64,000 bases of DNA. Origin: Pseudomonas sp. B33.4. GTDB lineage: Bacteria; Pseudomonadota; Gammaproteobacteria; Pseudomonadales; Pseudomonadaceae. A program made the translations under genes and the position numbers. This document shows, piece by piece, positions 42,002 to 51,165 of this stretch (within the stretch, counting starts at the first letter, position 1; each line of letters opens with the position of its first letter). The notes below the pieces were generated by a model. That model saw only the letters and a program-made list of their open reading frames with translations, made no database searches and was not told the DNA's origin. Location: assembly GCF_034555375.1 (NCBI RefSeq), contig NZ_CP140706.1, positions 4,703,001 through 4,767,000 of the forward strand. Reading direction: 5' to 3'.

Positions 42002-42015
42002 AGATATGTATATCT
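42002..42015. promoter_or_regulatory. Palindrome AGATATGTATATCT in the divergent toxin-like promoter region
   Basis: Six-base arms AGATAT and ATATCT flank GT. It lies 97 bp from the start of the related palindrome at 41905, and 65-79 bp upstream of the possible -35 of the 580-residue gene. Confidence 0.3.
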
Positions 42016-42125
42016 TTCAATCAAAATACCGTTCGCTTCATGGCTCGAGCGATCAACTAAACACGTTATTATTTCTCGTCTTGACGGCCTAGGATCAAGT
42101 CTCTTATTCAACACGAGACTTCCAC

Positions 42126-43868
42126 ATGATTACCCAGCCCCAACAACAAGCGAGCGCTTTGGCAAAAGAAGCCACGCTAAAAAAACTGCTCAATGAATTG
42201 GGTGACCAGGACAAGGCAAACGTCGTGGCCCATTTCATCAATGACGGATTGCTCAAAGCCGATCCGGTCAGGCTGGGCGAATTCCGCGCATTACTCGATG
42301 AGGCGCTGCCCTACCAGAACTACATGGATCAATTGCTGAGCAAACTGGAAACACTGGAGGATTTCTGCAAGCGAAAGCTGCGACAGGCCCTGCAGCAACA
42401 CTATGGAAGGCGGTTCCGCGTCAGCGACAGCATCAAGCTCAAACCCGCGACGGCCGTTGATGACGGTGCCCACACCTACACTTTGTTGCAGGCGGCAATG
42501 CTTAATTTTACGGAACAGGAAGCGGCTGCCGGTTACTTCTCGGACGACAGCAAGACCCTGTCCAGAGTCGACAAAAAATCGGCCGACGGCTCAATCCCCA
42601 CTCAAATAACCGCACAAGCGTTTGCCCTGTTGAGCCGCCAGCTTGATCTCGGCGGCAATTACCAGATACATGTTTCCAGAACGTTCAGAGTTTCAAGCCT
42701 CGAATTGATCAGTCTGCGAATGCACAAAACAAACATGAAACTTTCCGCCTACGCAAAGTATTTCAGCAAACCGAACTTCCCGCTTCATCGACTGATCACC
42801 CTGTTGAATCTTGCCAAAGGCAACGAAGACATCTTTCATGGCGAACTTTTCAACAACTCCAGTATCAAGTTGCAGTCGATACAGCTTTTTGGCAAATACA
42901 TGACAGATGCCGTATTGATCACCTGTCGCCAGACCGATCACTCGACGAAAGACAGTTATTACGCCTACATCCCCAATGATACTGGCGACAGCTTTTATCA
43001 GGATGACAGTGAAGAGCAGTGCAGGTATCGCCTGGCCGTCAACCTCGTTGCAAGTAAAGAACTGCAGGAACTGTTGATTTCGCAACTGACTCACCGCGAA
43101 CAACGTGAATTCCGGGCATTGAATCTGCAAAGCATTTCGTTTGTGGACGACATCGCGTTCACCCCGCTGAAGACAGGCCTGTACAAACATCTTTTCGATC
43201 GCCATCTCGACAAGTTGATTGCAGATGCCGGGGAACTTGCCGTCGCGGTTGCCAATGTCAACGAGCCCGCCTACGCCAATCGACGACACACTCAGGCGCT
43301 ACGCACAGAGACTGCGCATCTCAACAACGCGAACGAGGATTTCAGCAGGCACTTGCGTGTCTATGCCACGGACGAATTGCTCGCCCTCGTCTTCGCCAGC
43401 CTCGACCGCTGGACAGCCATCGAAAAACACGACGGGCTGTCTCGACTGGTAAATCTGAAAAAGCGCTTGTCCACCACAGACACCGGTAAACCCGGTGCTC
43501 AGATAAACAGCGCACTGGCTGACGACTACTTCGGGCCGTTCGAGGTGCAGAAAGATTTACCCGGGCAATCGGCCGATCGGCTGCAAAAGCCTGCCTTGGC
43601 GGCGTATGAGCAAAGCAGCGAAATCGCCGAGAAGGTGCTGCTGCAGAAAAAATTCGATGACGACGAACATGGGCTGCTCAGCTGGAACGGGCGACATTAC
43701 ATCCAGTTCGACAAGCGCATTTATGAGGTAGAGCCCGATCCGTCTGCCTGGCGGATCCGACATCCGTCGAACGCCGAAGCCACTCGCCTGGCGGTGCAGT
43801 ACGACGCTGAAAGCGGCTGGAGCGTACAACTCAAAGACACTGTCGTGTCCGACCGCTCAGCCCCCTGA
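42126..43868 (+). CDS. Orphan paralogue of the toxin N-terminal region (580 residues)
   Basis: I see clear similarity to the N-terminal part of the divergent NEL protein: LLQAAMLNFTEQEAAAGYF against LLQAAMQNFSKDEAADSF, LSRQLDLGGNYQIH against FCRTLDLGKRYQEH, and DAGELAVAVANVNEPA against DARKLAVPTADVDEEV, in the same order. The protein lacks the hydrophobic segments, repeats and E3 domain. Its C-terminus has RHYIQFDKRIYEVEPDPSAWRIRHP, like the YxIGGK-type modules of these toxins. It may be a truncated toxin, a delivery or modulator protein, or an immunity-like partner; none is shown. The ribosome site (ACGAGACTTCC) is weak. Confidence 0.75.
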   Translation: MITQPQQQASALAKEATLKKLLNELGDQDKANVVAHFINDGLLKADPVRLGEFRALLDEALPYQNYMDQLLSKLETLEDFCKRKLRQALQQHYGRRFRVSDSIKLKPATAVDDGAHTYTLLQAAMLNFTEQEAAAGYFSDDSKTLSRVDKKSADGSIPTQITAQAFALLSRQLDLGGNYQIHVSRTFRVSSLELISLRMHKTNMKLSAYAKYFSKPNFPLHRLITLLNLAKGNEDIFHGELFNNSSIKLQSIQLFGKYMTDAVLITCRQTDHSTKDSYYAYIPNDTGDSFYQDDSEEQCRYRLAVNLVASKELQELLISQLTHREQREFRALNLQSISFVDDIAFTPLKTGLYKHLFDRHLDKLIADAGELAVAVANVNEPAYANRRHTQALRTETAHLNNANEDFSRHLRVYATDELLALVFASLDRWTAIEKHDGLSRLVNLKKRLSTTDTGKPGAQINSALADDYFGPFEVQKDLPGQSADRLQKPALAAYEQSSEIAEKVLLQKKFDDDEHGLLSWNGRHYIQFDKRIYEVEPDPSAWRIRHPSNAEATRLAVQYDAESGWSVQLKDTVVSDRSAP

Positions 43869-43950
43869 AAAATGCAAACGCTACGCAGACAATCCTTCAG
43901 AGCCGGCGCTATAGATTCCTTATAACTTATCGTTCTAAAACTCCACTTAC

Positions 43951-43984
43951 CGGGGCGGGTCAGTTTCTGAGTACCCGCCCTTCT
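43951..43984 (+). terminator. Hairpin between the toxin paralogue and the NAGGN operon
   Basis: GGGCGGGT and ACCCGCCC (43953-43960 and 43973-43980) form an 8-bp stem followed by TTCT. It could end the 580-residue gene or lie in the leader of the NAGGN operon, whose first start is 54 bp on. Confidence 0.55.
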
Positions 43985-44034
43985 GGCGAGGTACGGCTTG
44001 ACCCCTCCCCAACGGAAAAACCGGTAAGGATTTT

Positions 44035-45807
44035 ATGTGCGGATTAGCTGGCGAGTTACGTTTTGATCAACAACCTGCAGACCTTGCAGCGATCGAGAGA
44101 ATCACCCATCACCTGGCCCCTCGCGGCCCCGACGCGTGGGGCTTCCATGCCCAAGGGCCGATTGCCCTGGGCCATCGTCGCCTGAAAATCATGGACCTGT
44201 CGGACGGCTCGGCGCAGCCGATGATCGACAGCCAACTGGGCCTATCCCTGGCCTTCAACGGCGCGATCTACAACTTCCCGGAACTGCGCGCCGAGCTCGA
44301 AGCGCTGGGTTATGCCTTCTATTCCGGTGGCGACACCGAAGTGCTGCTCAAGGGCTATCACGCCTGGGGCGAGGCACTGCTGCCGAAGCTCAACGGCATG
44401 TTCGCGTTTGCCATTTGGGAACGCGACGCCAAACGCCTGTTCATCGCCCGCGACCGTCTCGGCGTGAAGCCGTTGTACCTGTCGCGTACCGGCCAGCGCC
44501 TGCGCTTTGCCTCGGCATTGCCGGCATTGCTCAAGGGCGGTGACATCAACCCGATCCTCGACCCGGTGGCGCTCAATCACTACCTGAATTTTCATGCCGT
44601 GGTCCCGGCACCGCGCACTTTGCTGGCGGGCATCGAAAAACTGCCACCGGCGACCTGGATGCGCGTTGAGGCCGATGGCAGCACCGAGCAGAAAACCTGG
44701 TGGACCCTGCCTTACGGTCCGCACGACGACGAGAAAAACCTGAAGCTGGAAGACTGGGTCGACCGCGTGCTCGACAGCACCCGCGAAGCGGTAGCGATTC
44801 GTCAACGTGCGGCGGTGGATGTCGGCGTGCTGCTGTCCGGCGGTGTCGATTCGAGCATGTTGGTTGGCCTGTTGCGTGACGTCGGCGTCGAGAATCTGTC
44901 GACCTTCTCCATCGGCTTTCAGGATGCCGGCGGTGAGCGCGGTGACGAGTTTCAATATTCCGACCTGATCGCCAAACACTACGGCACCCAACATCATCAA
45001 TTGCGTATCGACGAGAAAGAAATCATCGAGCAATTGCCCGCCGCGTTCCGCGCGATGAGCGAGCCAATGGTCAGCCATGACTGCATCGCCTTCTATCTGC
45101 TGTCCCGTGAAGTGGCCAAACATTGCAAGGTTGTACAGAGCGGCCAGGGCGCGGACGAGTTGTTCGCCGGTTATCACTGGTATCCGCAAGTCGACGGCGC
45201 GGCCGATCCGTATGCGGCCTATCGCAACGCGTTTTTCGACCGCAGTTACGACGACTATGCCGCCACCGTGCAGCCCAAATGGCTGACCGCGAACGATGCA
45301 GCCGGCGACTTTGTGAAAGAACATTTCGCCCAGCCCGGCGCCGATGCGGCGGTGGATAAAGCCCTGCGGCTGGACAGCACGGTGATGCTGGTCGACGACC
45401 CGGTCAAACGCGTCGACAACATGACCATGGCCTGGGGCCTGGAAGCGCGCACGCCGTTTCTTGACTATCGACTGGTCGAACTGTCGGCCCGTGTGCCGGG
45501 TAAATTCAAGCTGCCGGATGGCGGTAAACAAGTCCTCAAAGAAGCGGCGCGCCGGGTTATCCCAAGTGAAGTGATCGACCGTAAAAAAGGCTACTTCCCG
45601 GTGCCCGGCCTCAAGCACTTGCAGGGCGACACGCTGAACTGGGTACGCGAACTCCTGCTCGACCCGAGTCAGGATCGCGGCCTGTTCAACCCGGCCATGC
45701 TCGACAAATTGCTGACCGATCCGCAAGGCCAGTTAACGCCGTTGCGCGGTTCGAAGCTGTGGCAACTGGCAGCTCTGAATCTGTGGCTCAGTGAACAAGG
45801 AATCTGA
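44035..45807 (+). CDS. asnO: N-acetylglutaminylglutamine amidotransferase (asparagine synthetase-like)
   Basis: This 590-residue class II glutamine amidotransferase begins MCGLAGELRF, with Cys2 as the nucleophile. LAPRGPDAWG and FNGAIYNFPELR complete the glutaminase domain. The synthetase domain has the PPi loop LLSGGVDSSM, followed by QSGQGADELFAGYHWY. Asparagine synthetase homologues of this length next to an ATP-grasp ligase make the C-terminal amide of N-acetylglutaminylglutamine amide (NAGGN), an osmoprotective dipeptide. Assignment rests on the three-gene operon. The ribosome site TAAGGA precedes the ATG. Confidence 0.92.
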   Translation: MCGLAGELRFDQQPADLAAIERITHHLAPRGPDAWGFHAQGPIALGHRRLKIMDLSDGSAQPMIDSQLGLSLAFNGAIYNFPELRAELEALGYAFYSGGDTEVLLKGYHAWGEALLPKLNGMFAFAIWERDAKRLFIARDRLGVKPLYLSRTGQRLRFASALPALLKGGDINPILDPVALNHYLNFHAVVPAPRTLLAGIEKLPPATWMRVEADGSTEQKTWWTLPYGPHDDEKNLKLEDWVDRVLDSTREAVAIRQRAAVDVGVLLSGGVDSSMLVGLLRDVGVENLSTFSIGFQDAGGERGDEFQYSDLIAKHYGTQHHQLRIDEKEIIEQLPAAFRAMSEPMVSHDCIAFYLLSREVAKHCKVVQSGQGADELFAGYHWYPQVDGAADPYAAYRNAFFDRSYDDYAATVQPKWLTANDAAGDFVKEHFAQPGADAAVDKALRLDSTVMLVDDPVKRVDNMTMAWGLEARTPFLDYRLVELSARVPGKFKLPDGGKQVLKEAARRVIPSEVIDRKKGYFPVPGLKHLQGDTLNWVRELLLDPSQDRGLFNPAMLDKLLTDPQGQLTPLRGSKLWQLAALNLWLSEQGI

Positions 45808-45810
45808 TCG

Positions 45811-47559
45811 ATGAAACCCCACGCCACGGCCATCAACCAACGGCTGCTACGCGGTCAGACACCGTCCTATGAACGCTTGCAGGCACGTCTGGCCGAAGAC
45901 GGCAGCGCACGGGTCGCTGACCCGATTGCGCTGCATTGCGGCTGGGGCCGGTTGCTGATCGGCCACACGTTTCCCGACCCGGCGTCGCTGGCTCAAGAGT
46001 TGCTGAAAGAGCAACCCGGTGAGCGCGACATCGCGCTGTACGTCGCTGCGCCGCAGCAGATTCTCGGTCTGGAGCCGACGCAACTGTTTCTCGACCCGTC
46101 CGACACTTTACGCCTGTGGTTCAGCGATTATCGTCAGGCCACCCGAGTGTTTCGCGGCTTTCGCATTCGTCGCGCGCAGAGTGAAGCGGACTGGCAGGCG
46201 ATCAACCAGTTGTATTCGGCGCGCGGCATGTTGCCGATCGACGCCACCCGGCTCACTCCGCATCATCAGGGCGGCCCGGTGTACTGGCTGGCCGAAGATG
46301 AAGACAGCGGCGCGGTGATCGGCAGCGTCATGGGCCTTAATCACCACAAGGCATTCAATGACCCGGAGAACGGCAGCAGCCTCTGGTGTCTGGCGGTTGA
46401 TCCGCAGTGCTCCCGACCGGGTGTCGGCGAAGTGCTGGTGCGACACCTGATCGAACACTTCATGAGTCGCGGTTTGAGTTACCTCGACCTGTCGGTGCTG
46501 CACGACAATCGTCAGGCGAAAAACCTCTACGCCAAGCTCGGTTTCCGCAACCTGTCGACCTTTGCCATCAAGCGCAAGAACGGCATCAACCAGCCGCTGT
46601 TTCTCGGCCCTGGGCCGGAGGCGCAGTTCAATCCGTATGCGCGGATCATTGTTGAAGAAGCGCATCGGCGCGGCATCGATGTGCAGGTGGATGACGCCGA
46701 TGCCGGGCTGTTCACCCTCAGCCATGGTGGCCGGCGCGTGCGTTGCCGTGAATCGCTGAGCGACCTGACCAGCGCGATCAGCATGAGCCTGTGCCAGGAC
46801 AAAAGCCTGACGCACAAGGTGCTGAAAGCCGCCGGTCTGAATCTGCCGTCGCAGCAACTGGCGGGCAATGCCGACGACAATCTGGCCTTTCTCGATGAGC
46901 ATCAACGGGTGGTGGTCAAGCCGCTCGACGGAGAACAGGGCCAGGGCGTGGCGGTGGATTTGCAGAGCATCGAAGAGGTGCAGCAGGCCATCGAAACGGC
47001 CAGGCAATTCGACAGCCGTGTGCTGTTGGAAAGCTTCCATGAAGGGCTTGATCTGCGGATTGTGGTGATTGGCTTTGAAGTGGTTGCAGCAGCGATTCGC
47101 AAACCGGCGGAAGTGGTCGGCGATGGTCAGCATTCGGTCGGCGCGTTGATCGAGGCGCAGAGTCGGCGTCGGCAAGCGGCCACCAGCGGCGAAAGCAAGA
47201 TTCCACTGGATCACGAAACCCAACGCACCCTGCATGCGGCGGGTTATGACTACAGCAGCGTTCTGCCGGCTGGCGAGCATCTGTTTGTGCGCCGTACGGC
47301 CAATCTGCACACCGGCGGCACGCTGGAAGATGTCACCGCGATTCTGCACCCAACCCTGGTCGACGCTGCTGTGCGAGCCGCGCGGGCACTGGATATTCCG
47401 ATGGTCGGGCTCGACTTGATGGTGCCGGCGGCGGATCAACCGGAGTACGTGTTTATCGAGGCCAACGAGCGTGCCGGGCTGGCCAACCATGAGCCGCAGC
47501 CGACGGCCGAGCGCTTTGTCGATTTGTTGTTTCCGCACAGTCAGCCGGCTGTCTCTTGA
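45811..47559 (+). CDS. ngg: N-acetylglutaminylglutamine synthetase (GNAT plus ATP-grasp)
   Basis: The 582-residue protein fuses two activities. The N-terminal ~290 residues hold a GNAT acetyltransferase (CSRPGVGEVLVRHLIEHFMSRG, LDLSVLHDNRQAKNLYAKLGF), and the C-terminal half is an ATP-grasp ligase (VVVKPLDGEQGQGV, DLRIVVIGFEVVAAAIRKPAEVVGDG, FIEANERAGLANHEP). It would acetylate glutamine and join a second glutamine, the step before amidation. Its start is 3 bp after the amidotransferase stop, so translation is probably coupled. Function is inferred from domain set and operon. Confidence 0.93.
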   Translation: MKPHATAINQRLLRGQTPSYERLQARLAEDGSARVADPIALHCGWGRLLIGHTFPDPASLAQELLKEQPGERDIALYVAAPQQILGLEPTQLFLDPSDTLRLWFSDYRQATRVFRGFRIRRAQSEADWQAINQLYSARGMLPIDATRLTPHHQGGPVYWLAEDEDSGAVIGSVMGLNHHKAFNDPENGSSLWCLAVDPQCSRPGVGEVLVRHLIEHFMSRGLSYLDLSVLHDNRQAKNLYAKLGFRNLSTFAIKRKNGINQPLFLGPGPEAQFNPYARIIVEEAHRRGIDVQVDDADAGLFTLSHGGRRVRCRESLSDLTSAISMSLCQDKSLTHKVLKAAGLNLPSQQLAGNADDNLAFLDEHQRVVVKPLDGEQGQGVAVDLQSIEEVQQAIETARQFDSRVLLESFHEGLDLRIVVIGFEVVAAAIRKPAEVVGDGQHSVGALIEAQSRRRQAATSGESKIPLDHETQRTLHAAGYDYSSVLPAGEHLFVRRTANLHTGGTLEDVTAILHPTLVDAAVRAARALDIPMVGLDLMVPAADQPEYVFIEANERAGLANHEPQPTAERFVDLLFPHSQPAVS

Positions 47560-47583
47560 TTCTTCAGCGACTGGGCTGACGCC

Positions 47584-47603
47584 ATCGCTGGCAAGCCAGC
47601 GAT
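47584..47603. repeat. Single REP palindrome
   Basis: ATCGCTGGCAAGCCAGCGAT is a perfect 20-bp palindrome in the 116-bp gap between ngg and the peptidase gene, and belongs to the same class as the doublets at 31898 and 48896. Confidence 0.8.
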
Positions 47604-47675
47604 GAGGCCCGATCAGGCAACACAAAACTTTCTCTCATCGAAACCATCGGTGTGCTCAACCCATCAGGAGTTTCC

Positions 47676-48866
47676 ATGACCACGCAAATCCCCGAACCGG
47701 ATCTCAACTACCTGCAAAAAGTCCTCCTGGAAATGCTCGCCATTCCCAGTCCCACCGGGTTTACCGACACCATCGTGCGTTACGTCGCCGAGCGTCTGGA
47801 GGAACTTGGCATTCCGTTTGAAATGACCCGGCGCGGTACTATTCGCGCCACGCTCAAGGGCAAAAAGAACAGCCCTGACCGCGCAGTCTCAGCGCATCTG
47901 GACACCATCGGCGCCGCCGTTCGCGCGATCAAAGACAACGGTCGCCTGACCCTCGCCCCGGTCGGCTGCTGGTCGAGCCGTTTCGCCGAGGGCAGTCGCG
48001 TCAGCCTGTTTACCGACAACGGCGTGATTCGCGGCAGTGTCTTGCCGCTGATGGCGTCCGGGCATGCCTTCAACACTGCAGTCGATGAAATGCCGATCAG
48101 TTGGGATCACGTCGAGCTACGTCTGGACGCTTATTGCGCGACCAAGGCTGATTGCGATTCGCTGGGCATCAGCGTCGGTGACGTGGTGGCCTTCGATCCG
48201 CTGCCGGAGTTCACCGAAAGCGGCCATATCAGCGCTCGTCACCTGGATGACAAGGCCGGTGTCGCCGCGCTGCTGGCATCACTCAAAGCCATTGTCGACA
48301 GCGGTCAGGAACTGATGATCGACTGCCATCCGCTGTTCACCATCACCGAGGAAACCGGTAGCGGTGCGGCGGCGGCATTGCCTTGGGACGTCAGTGAATT
48401 TGTCGGCATCGACATCGCGCCGGTCGCACCGGGGCAGCATTCCAGCGAACACGCGGTGAGTGTGGCAATGCAGGATTCCGGCGGACCGTACGACTATCAC
48501 CTGTCGCGGCATTTGTTGCGTCTGGCGGGTGAAAACGAGTTGCCGGTGCGCCGCGACCTGTTCCGCTATTACTTCAGCGATGCGCATTCGGCAGTGACGG
48601 CCGGCCACGATATCCGCACTGCCCTGCTCGCTTTTGGTTGTGATGCGACGCATGGTTATGAGCGCACGCACATCGACAGTCTGGCGGCGTTGAGCCGGTT
48701 GTTGGGCGCTTATATTCTGAGCCCACCGGTGTTCGCCAGCGATGCGGCGCCGGCAAATGCTTCGCTGGATCGCTTCAGTCATCAGATCGAACATGACACG
48801 CAGATGGAGAGTGATACGCGGGTGCCGTCGGTGGACAGCCTGGTGGGGCAACGTTCCGACAGCTGA
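47676..48866 (+). CDS. M42-family peptidase of the NAGGN osmoprotectant system
   Basis: The ATG at 47676 follows ATCAGGAG by 7 bp and gives 396 residues. The M42/M20-type metal ligands are visible in AVSAHLDTIGA, ARHLDDKAGVAALLA, TITEETGSGAAAALP and a late SDAHSAVTAGHD plus ATHGYERTH. Such peptidases are linked to NAGGN operons and probably break down or process the dipeptide when osmotic stress ends; this is not directly shown. A REP doublet follows. Confidence 0.9.
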   Translation: MTTQIPEPDLNYLQKVLLEMLAIPSPTGFTDTIVRYVAERLEELGIPFEMTRRGTIRATLKGKKNSPDRAVSAHLDTIGAAVRAIKDNGRLTLAPVGCWSSRFAEGSRVSLFTDNGVIRGSVLPLMASGHAFNTAVDEMPISWDHVELRLDAYCATKADCDSLGISVGDVVAFDPLPEFTESGHISARHLDDKAGVAALLASLKAIVDSGQELMIDCHPLFTITEETGSGAAAALPWDVSEFVGIDIAPVAPGQHSSEHAVSVAMQDSGGPYDYHLSRHLLRLAGENELPVRRDLFRYYFSDAHSAVTAGHDIRTALLAFGCDATHGYERTHIDSLAALSRLLGAYILSPPVFASDAAPANASLDRFSHQIEHDTQMESDTRVPSVDSLVGQRSDS

Positions 48867-48895
48867 TCCGGTTTTTGTGATGACCGGACTGGCCT

Positions 48896-48987
48896 CATCG
48901 CTGGCAAGCCAGCTCCCACAGTTTTCGCGGTGAATCACCTATTTTTGAACACCCTCAAACCCTGTGGGAGCTGGCTTGCCAGCGATG
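48896..48987. repeat. REP doublet after the NAGGN operon
   Basis: 26-bp arms of the TCGCTGGCAAGCCAGCTCCC class at 48896-48921 and 48962-48987, separated by 40 bp. Confidence 0.87.
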
Positions 48988-49067
48988 GGGCAAGCACGGT
49001 CAACACAAGACTGGCAGGCAAACCGCAATCGCCGTAGCATCCCGACATTGATTTGACCGAGGTGCCC

Positions 49068-49295
49068 ATGCTCATTCCCCACGATGCTCTTGAAGTCGAC
49101 ACTCTCACCCGCCTCATCGAAGACTTCGTCACCCGTGACGGTACCGACAACGGCGATGACACACCGCTGGAAACCCGCGTATTACGAGTGCGTCAGGCAT
49201 TGACCAAAGGTCAGGCGCTGATTGTCTTCGACCCGGACAGCGAGCAGTGCCAGTTGATGCTCAAGCACGATGTGCCCAAGCATCTGTTCGACTGA
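49068..49295 (+). CDS. YheU family protein
   Basis: The ATG at 49068 has GAGGTG just upstream. The 75-residue acidic protein begins MLIPHDALEVDTLTRLIEDFVTRDGTDNG and ends with QALIVFDPDSEQCQLMLKHDVPKHL, the whole length of the YheU family. No signal peptide or membrane segment is seen. Function unknown. It converges on the csrA paralogue, 6 bp apart. Confidence 0.9.
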   Translation: MLIPHDALEVDTLTRLIEDFVTRDGTDNGDDTPLETRVLRVRQALTKGQALIVFDPDSEQCQLMLKHDVPKHLFD

Positions 49296-49301
49296 ATATC
49301 C

Positions 49302-49487
49302 TCAGCGGACCTTCTCGGTGGCCTGTTTGCGCTTGATCCGGTCATAGACTTCTGCGCGATGCACATTGACCTTTTGCGGCGCTTCGACGCCAAAGCGCAC
49401 GCTGGAACCGTTTACCGACAGCACGCGCAGGGAAATGTCGTCACCGATTGAAATCAACTCACCAACGACACGGCTGAGTACAAGCAT
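49302..49487 (-). CDS. csrA: CsrA/RsmA-family RNA-binding regulator
   Basis: CsrA-type dimers bind GGA motifs in mRNA leaders and control translation. The 61-residue protein begins [23 protein letters not shown] and has [22 protein letters not shown], with the conserved GVEAP and VHR-E-Y residues (Arg44-type) that bind [11 protein letters not shown] is unlike the usual LTRRCAESL of RsmA and LTRKVGES of RsmE, so this is probably an additional paralogue. RsmA/RsmE would lie elsewhere. The gene is monocistronic. Confidence 0.93.
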   Translation of the reverse strand: MLVLSRVVGELISIGDDISLRVLSVNGSSVRFGVEAPQKVNVHRAEVYDRIKRKQATEKVR

Positions 49488-49624
49488 GAGATTCGTCCTT
49501 CAGGGTTAGCGAACCCTGAAGATGCGCGGCTTGAGGCGGCTCTACAATGCGCGGCGGGCAAATCAGTTTTGCCTTACAGACCCACTGACACCAAGCCGTA
49601 AGACGTTTCCCACAAATAAGCCAT

Positions 49625-49957
49625 TCAGGCAGCGGAGAACCGCGGCCCGAACAGAATCACGCTGGCGCCGATCACACACAACGCTACGCCGATCCAGTCC
49701 GAACCCAATGGACGAACGCGCTCGACCACCATCAGCCAGCCTATCGAAGCGACGATGTAAATCCCGCCGTAAGCGGCATAGGCACGACCGGCGTAGTTGG
49801 CTTCGACACGGGTCAGCAACAGCGCGAACAAGGTCAGACTGAGCAGCGCAGGAATCACCCACAAGGCACTTTTGCCTTGGCGCAGCCACATGAAGAAGGC
49901 GAAACAACCGGCGATTTCAAACAGCGCAGCGAGGAAAAACCACAAGTAATTGAGCAT
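49625..49957 (-). CDS. YnfA family membrane protein
   Basis: The ATG at 49957 gives 110 residues with four hydrophobic segments ([71 protein letters not shown]). This is the UPF0060/YnfA family, related to small multidrug resistance exporters. Substrate unknown. It stands alone between csrA and the SDR gene on the same strand. Confidence 0.92.
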   Translation of the reverse strand: MLNYLWFFLAALFEIAGCFAFFMWLRQGKSALWVIPALLSLTLFALLLTRVEANYAGRAYAAYGGIYIVASIGWLMVVERVRPLGSDWIGVALCVIGASVILFGPRFSAA

Positions 49958-50020
49958 TGACGCGTCTCGACAGGGTGACCGATGCGGCCACCCTAACGAC
50001 GCCGCCTGCAACGGGCAAGG

Positions 50021-50836
50021 TCAGCCGTTGTTCTGCTTGGCTTTGGCGCGCATTTTCTCGGCCATGGAAGTCATTTCGTTATAGAGCAGTTGCGGGTTCT
50101 TCTGCTTGATCGCCCAGGCCATACGACCCTGCTCGTGGGGCAGAATCATGAATTCGCCAGCCGCCACTTGCTGATAAATGTAGTCGGCGATGTCCGCCGC
50201 CGTAATCGGCGAACTTTCCAGCAACTTGCCGACCTGCGCTTTCATCGCCGGGGTCGGGCCACGGAACGAGTCGAGCAAGTTGGTCTGGAAGAACGACGGG
50301 CAAACCACATGCACGCCGACTTCCTGTTGCGCCAGTTCGATCAGCAGGCTTTCCGAAAGTGCAACCACACCGGCCTTTGCCACGTTGTAATTACTCATCG
50401 CCGGCCCCTGCATCAGTGCGGCCATGGAGGCGATGTTGATGATCTTGCCTTTGCTTTGTTCGAGCAGCGGCAGGAACGCCTTGCAGCCCTTGACCACGCC
50501 CATCAGGTTGATCGCGATCTGCCAGTCCCAGTCTTCCAGCGACAGTTCGCTGAAGAACCCGCCCGACGCGACACCGGCATTGTTGACGATGATGTCGATA
50601 CCGCCGAGTTTCTCTTCGCAGGCCTGAGCGAATGCGGTGAGCTGGCTGTAATCACGCACATCGCAGCGCTGAACAAAACCGTCACCGCCCGCCTCGCGGA
50701 CCATTTTCAGGGTTTCCTGCAGACCGGGTTCGCTGACGTCGGACAAGGCCAGTTGCCAGCCTTCACGCGCCCAGCGCAGCGCGATTTCGCGACCCAGGCC
50801 CGAGCCCGCACCAGTGATCATCATGCGATTTTGCAT
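50021..50836 (-). CDS. Short-chain dehydrogenase/reductase
   Basis: The ATG at 50836 (MQNRMMITGAGSGLG) gives 271 residues. The cofactor loop TGAGSGLG is at 8-15; VNNAGVASGGFFSE, the catalytic serine in NIASMAAL and the YNVAK tyrosine/lysine are in order. The C-terminus has a helical, basic tail (EKMRAKAKQNNG). The substrate is unknown. The open frame extends upstream only through a REP-derived inverted repeat. Confidence 0.9.
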   Translation of the reverse strand: MQNRMMITGAGSGLGREIALRWAREGWQLALSDVSEPGLQETLKMVREAGGDGFVQRCDVRDYSQLTAFAQACEEKLGGIDIIVNNAGVASGGFFSELSLEDWDWQIAINLMGVVKGCKAFLPLLEQSKGKIINIASMAALMQGPAMSNYNVAKAGVVALSESLLIELAQQEVGVHVVCPSFFQTNLLDSFRGPTPAMKAQVGKLLESSPITAADIADYIYQQVAAGEFMILPHEQGRMAWAIKQKNPQLLYNEMTSMAEKMRAKAKQNNG

Positions 50837-51165
50837 AGCAGACAGCCTTGTTGTTCCGGGGAAGATGCGCGGAGTGTAGCGAAGGATCGGCGCGCGCCCA
50901 CGCTCCATCAAGTTGCTGAATGCAAGATCAAAAGATCGCAGCCTTCGGCAGCTCCTACATGGATTCGTGTAGGAGCTGTCGAGTGAAACGAGGCTGCGAT
51001 CTTTTCGCTGCAAAGGAAATAAACGAGCAATCCAAATACATTAAAAAAACATTGAATTTTCTTTCATGCGCGCCAGTCGGAACTTGTAAGCCGGCTGGAA
51101 TTACTTAGTCTCCAGTCGCCCCCTGAACACAAGACTTCTCGCACGCTATCAACAAGGAAATCGAC
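50837..51165. other. SDR to DUF3309 intergenic region
   Basis: These 329 bp hold the REP-like repeat (50926-51005) and a stem-loop CCAGTCGG/CCGGCTGG (about 51073-51098) before the DUF3309 gene. No promoter could be called with confidence. Confidence 0.45.
50926..51005. repeat. REP-like inverted repeat (GATCTTTTGATC class), imperfect copy
   Basis: The left arm (50926-50959) matches the copy at 14655-14740. The right arm (50968-51005) is altered inside, reading GTCGAGTGAAACGAG where GCCGAAG is expected. Confidence 0.8.

Larger units (their letters stand above)
41786..42125. other. AT-rich divergent intergenic region between the two toxin-like genes
   Basis: No gene is seen in these 340 bp, which are visibly AT-richer than the flanks. 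For the NEL gene a weak promoter TTGTTA-N16-TATATG can be read on the minus strand (about 41821-41848). For the 580-residue gene TTGACG (42081-42086) with TATTCA 18 bp on is possible. Two related palindromes lie between them. Confidence 0.45.

Noticed and set aside
51080..51113. GAACTT upstream of DUF3309 as an AlgU (sigma-22) promoter
   Set aside because: No TCTGA-like -10 at 16-17 bp spacing; the nearest TCT lies 23 bp away.
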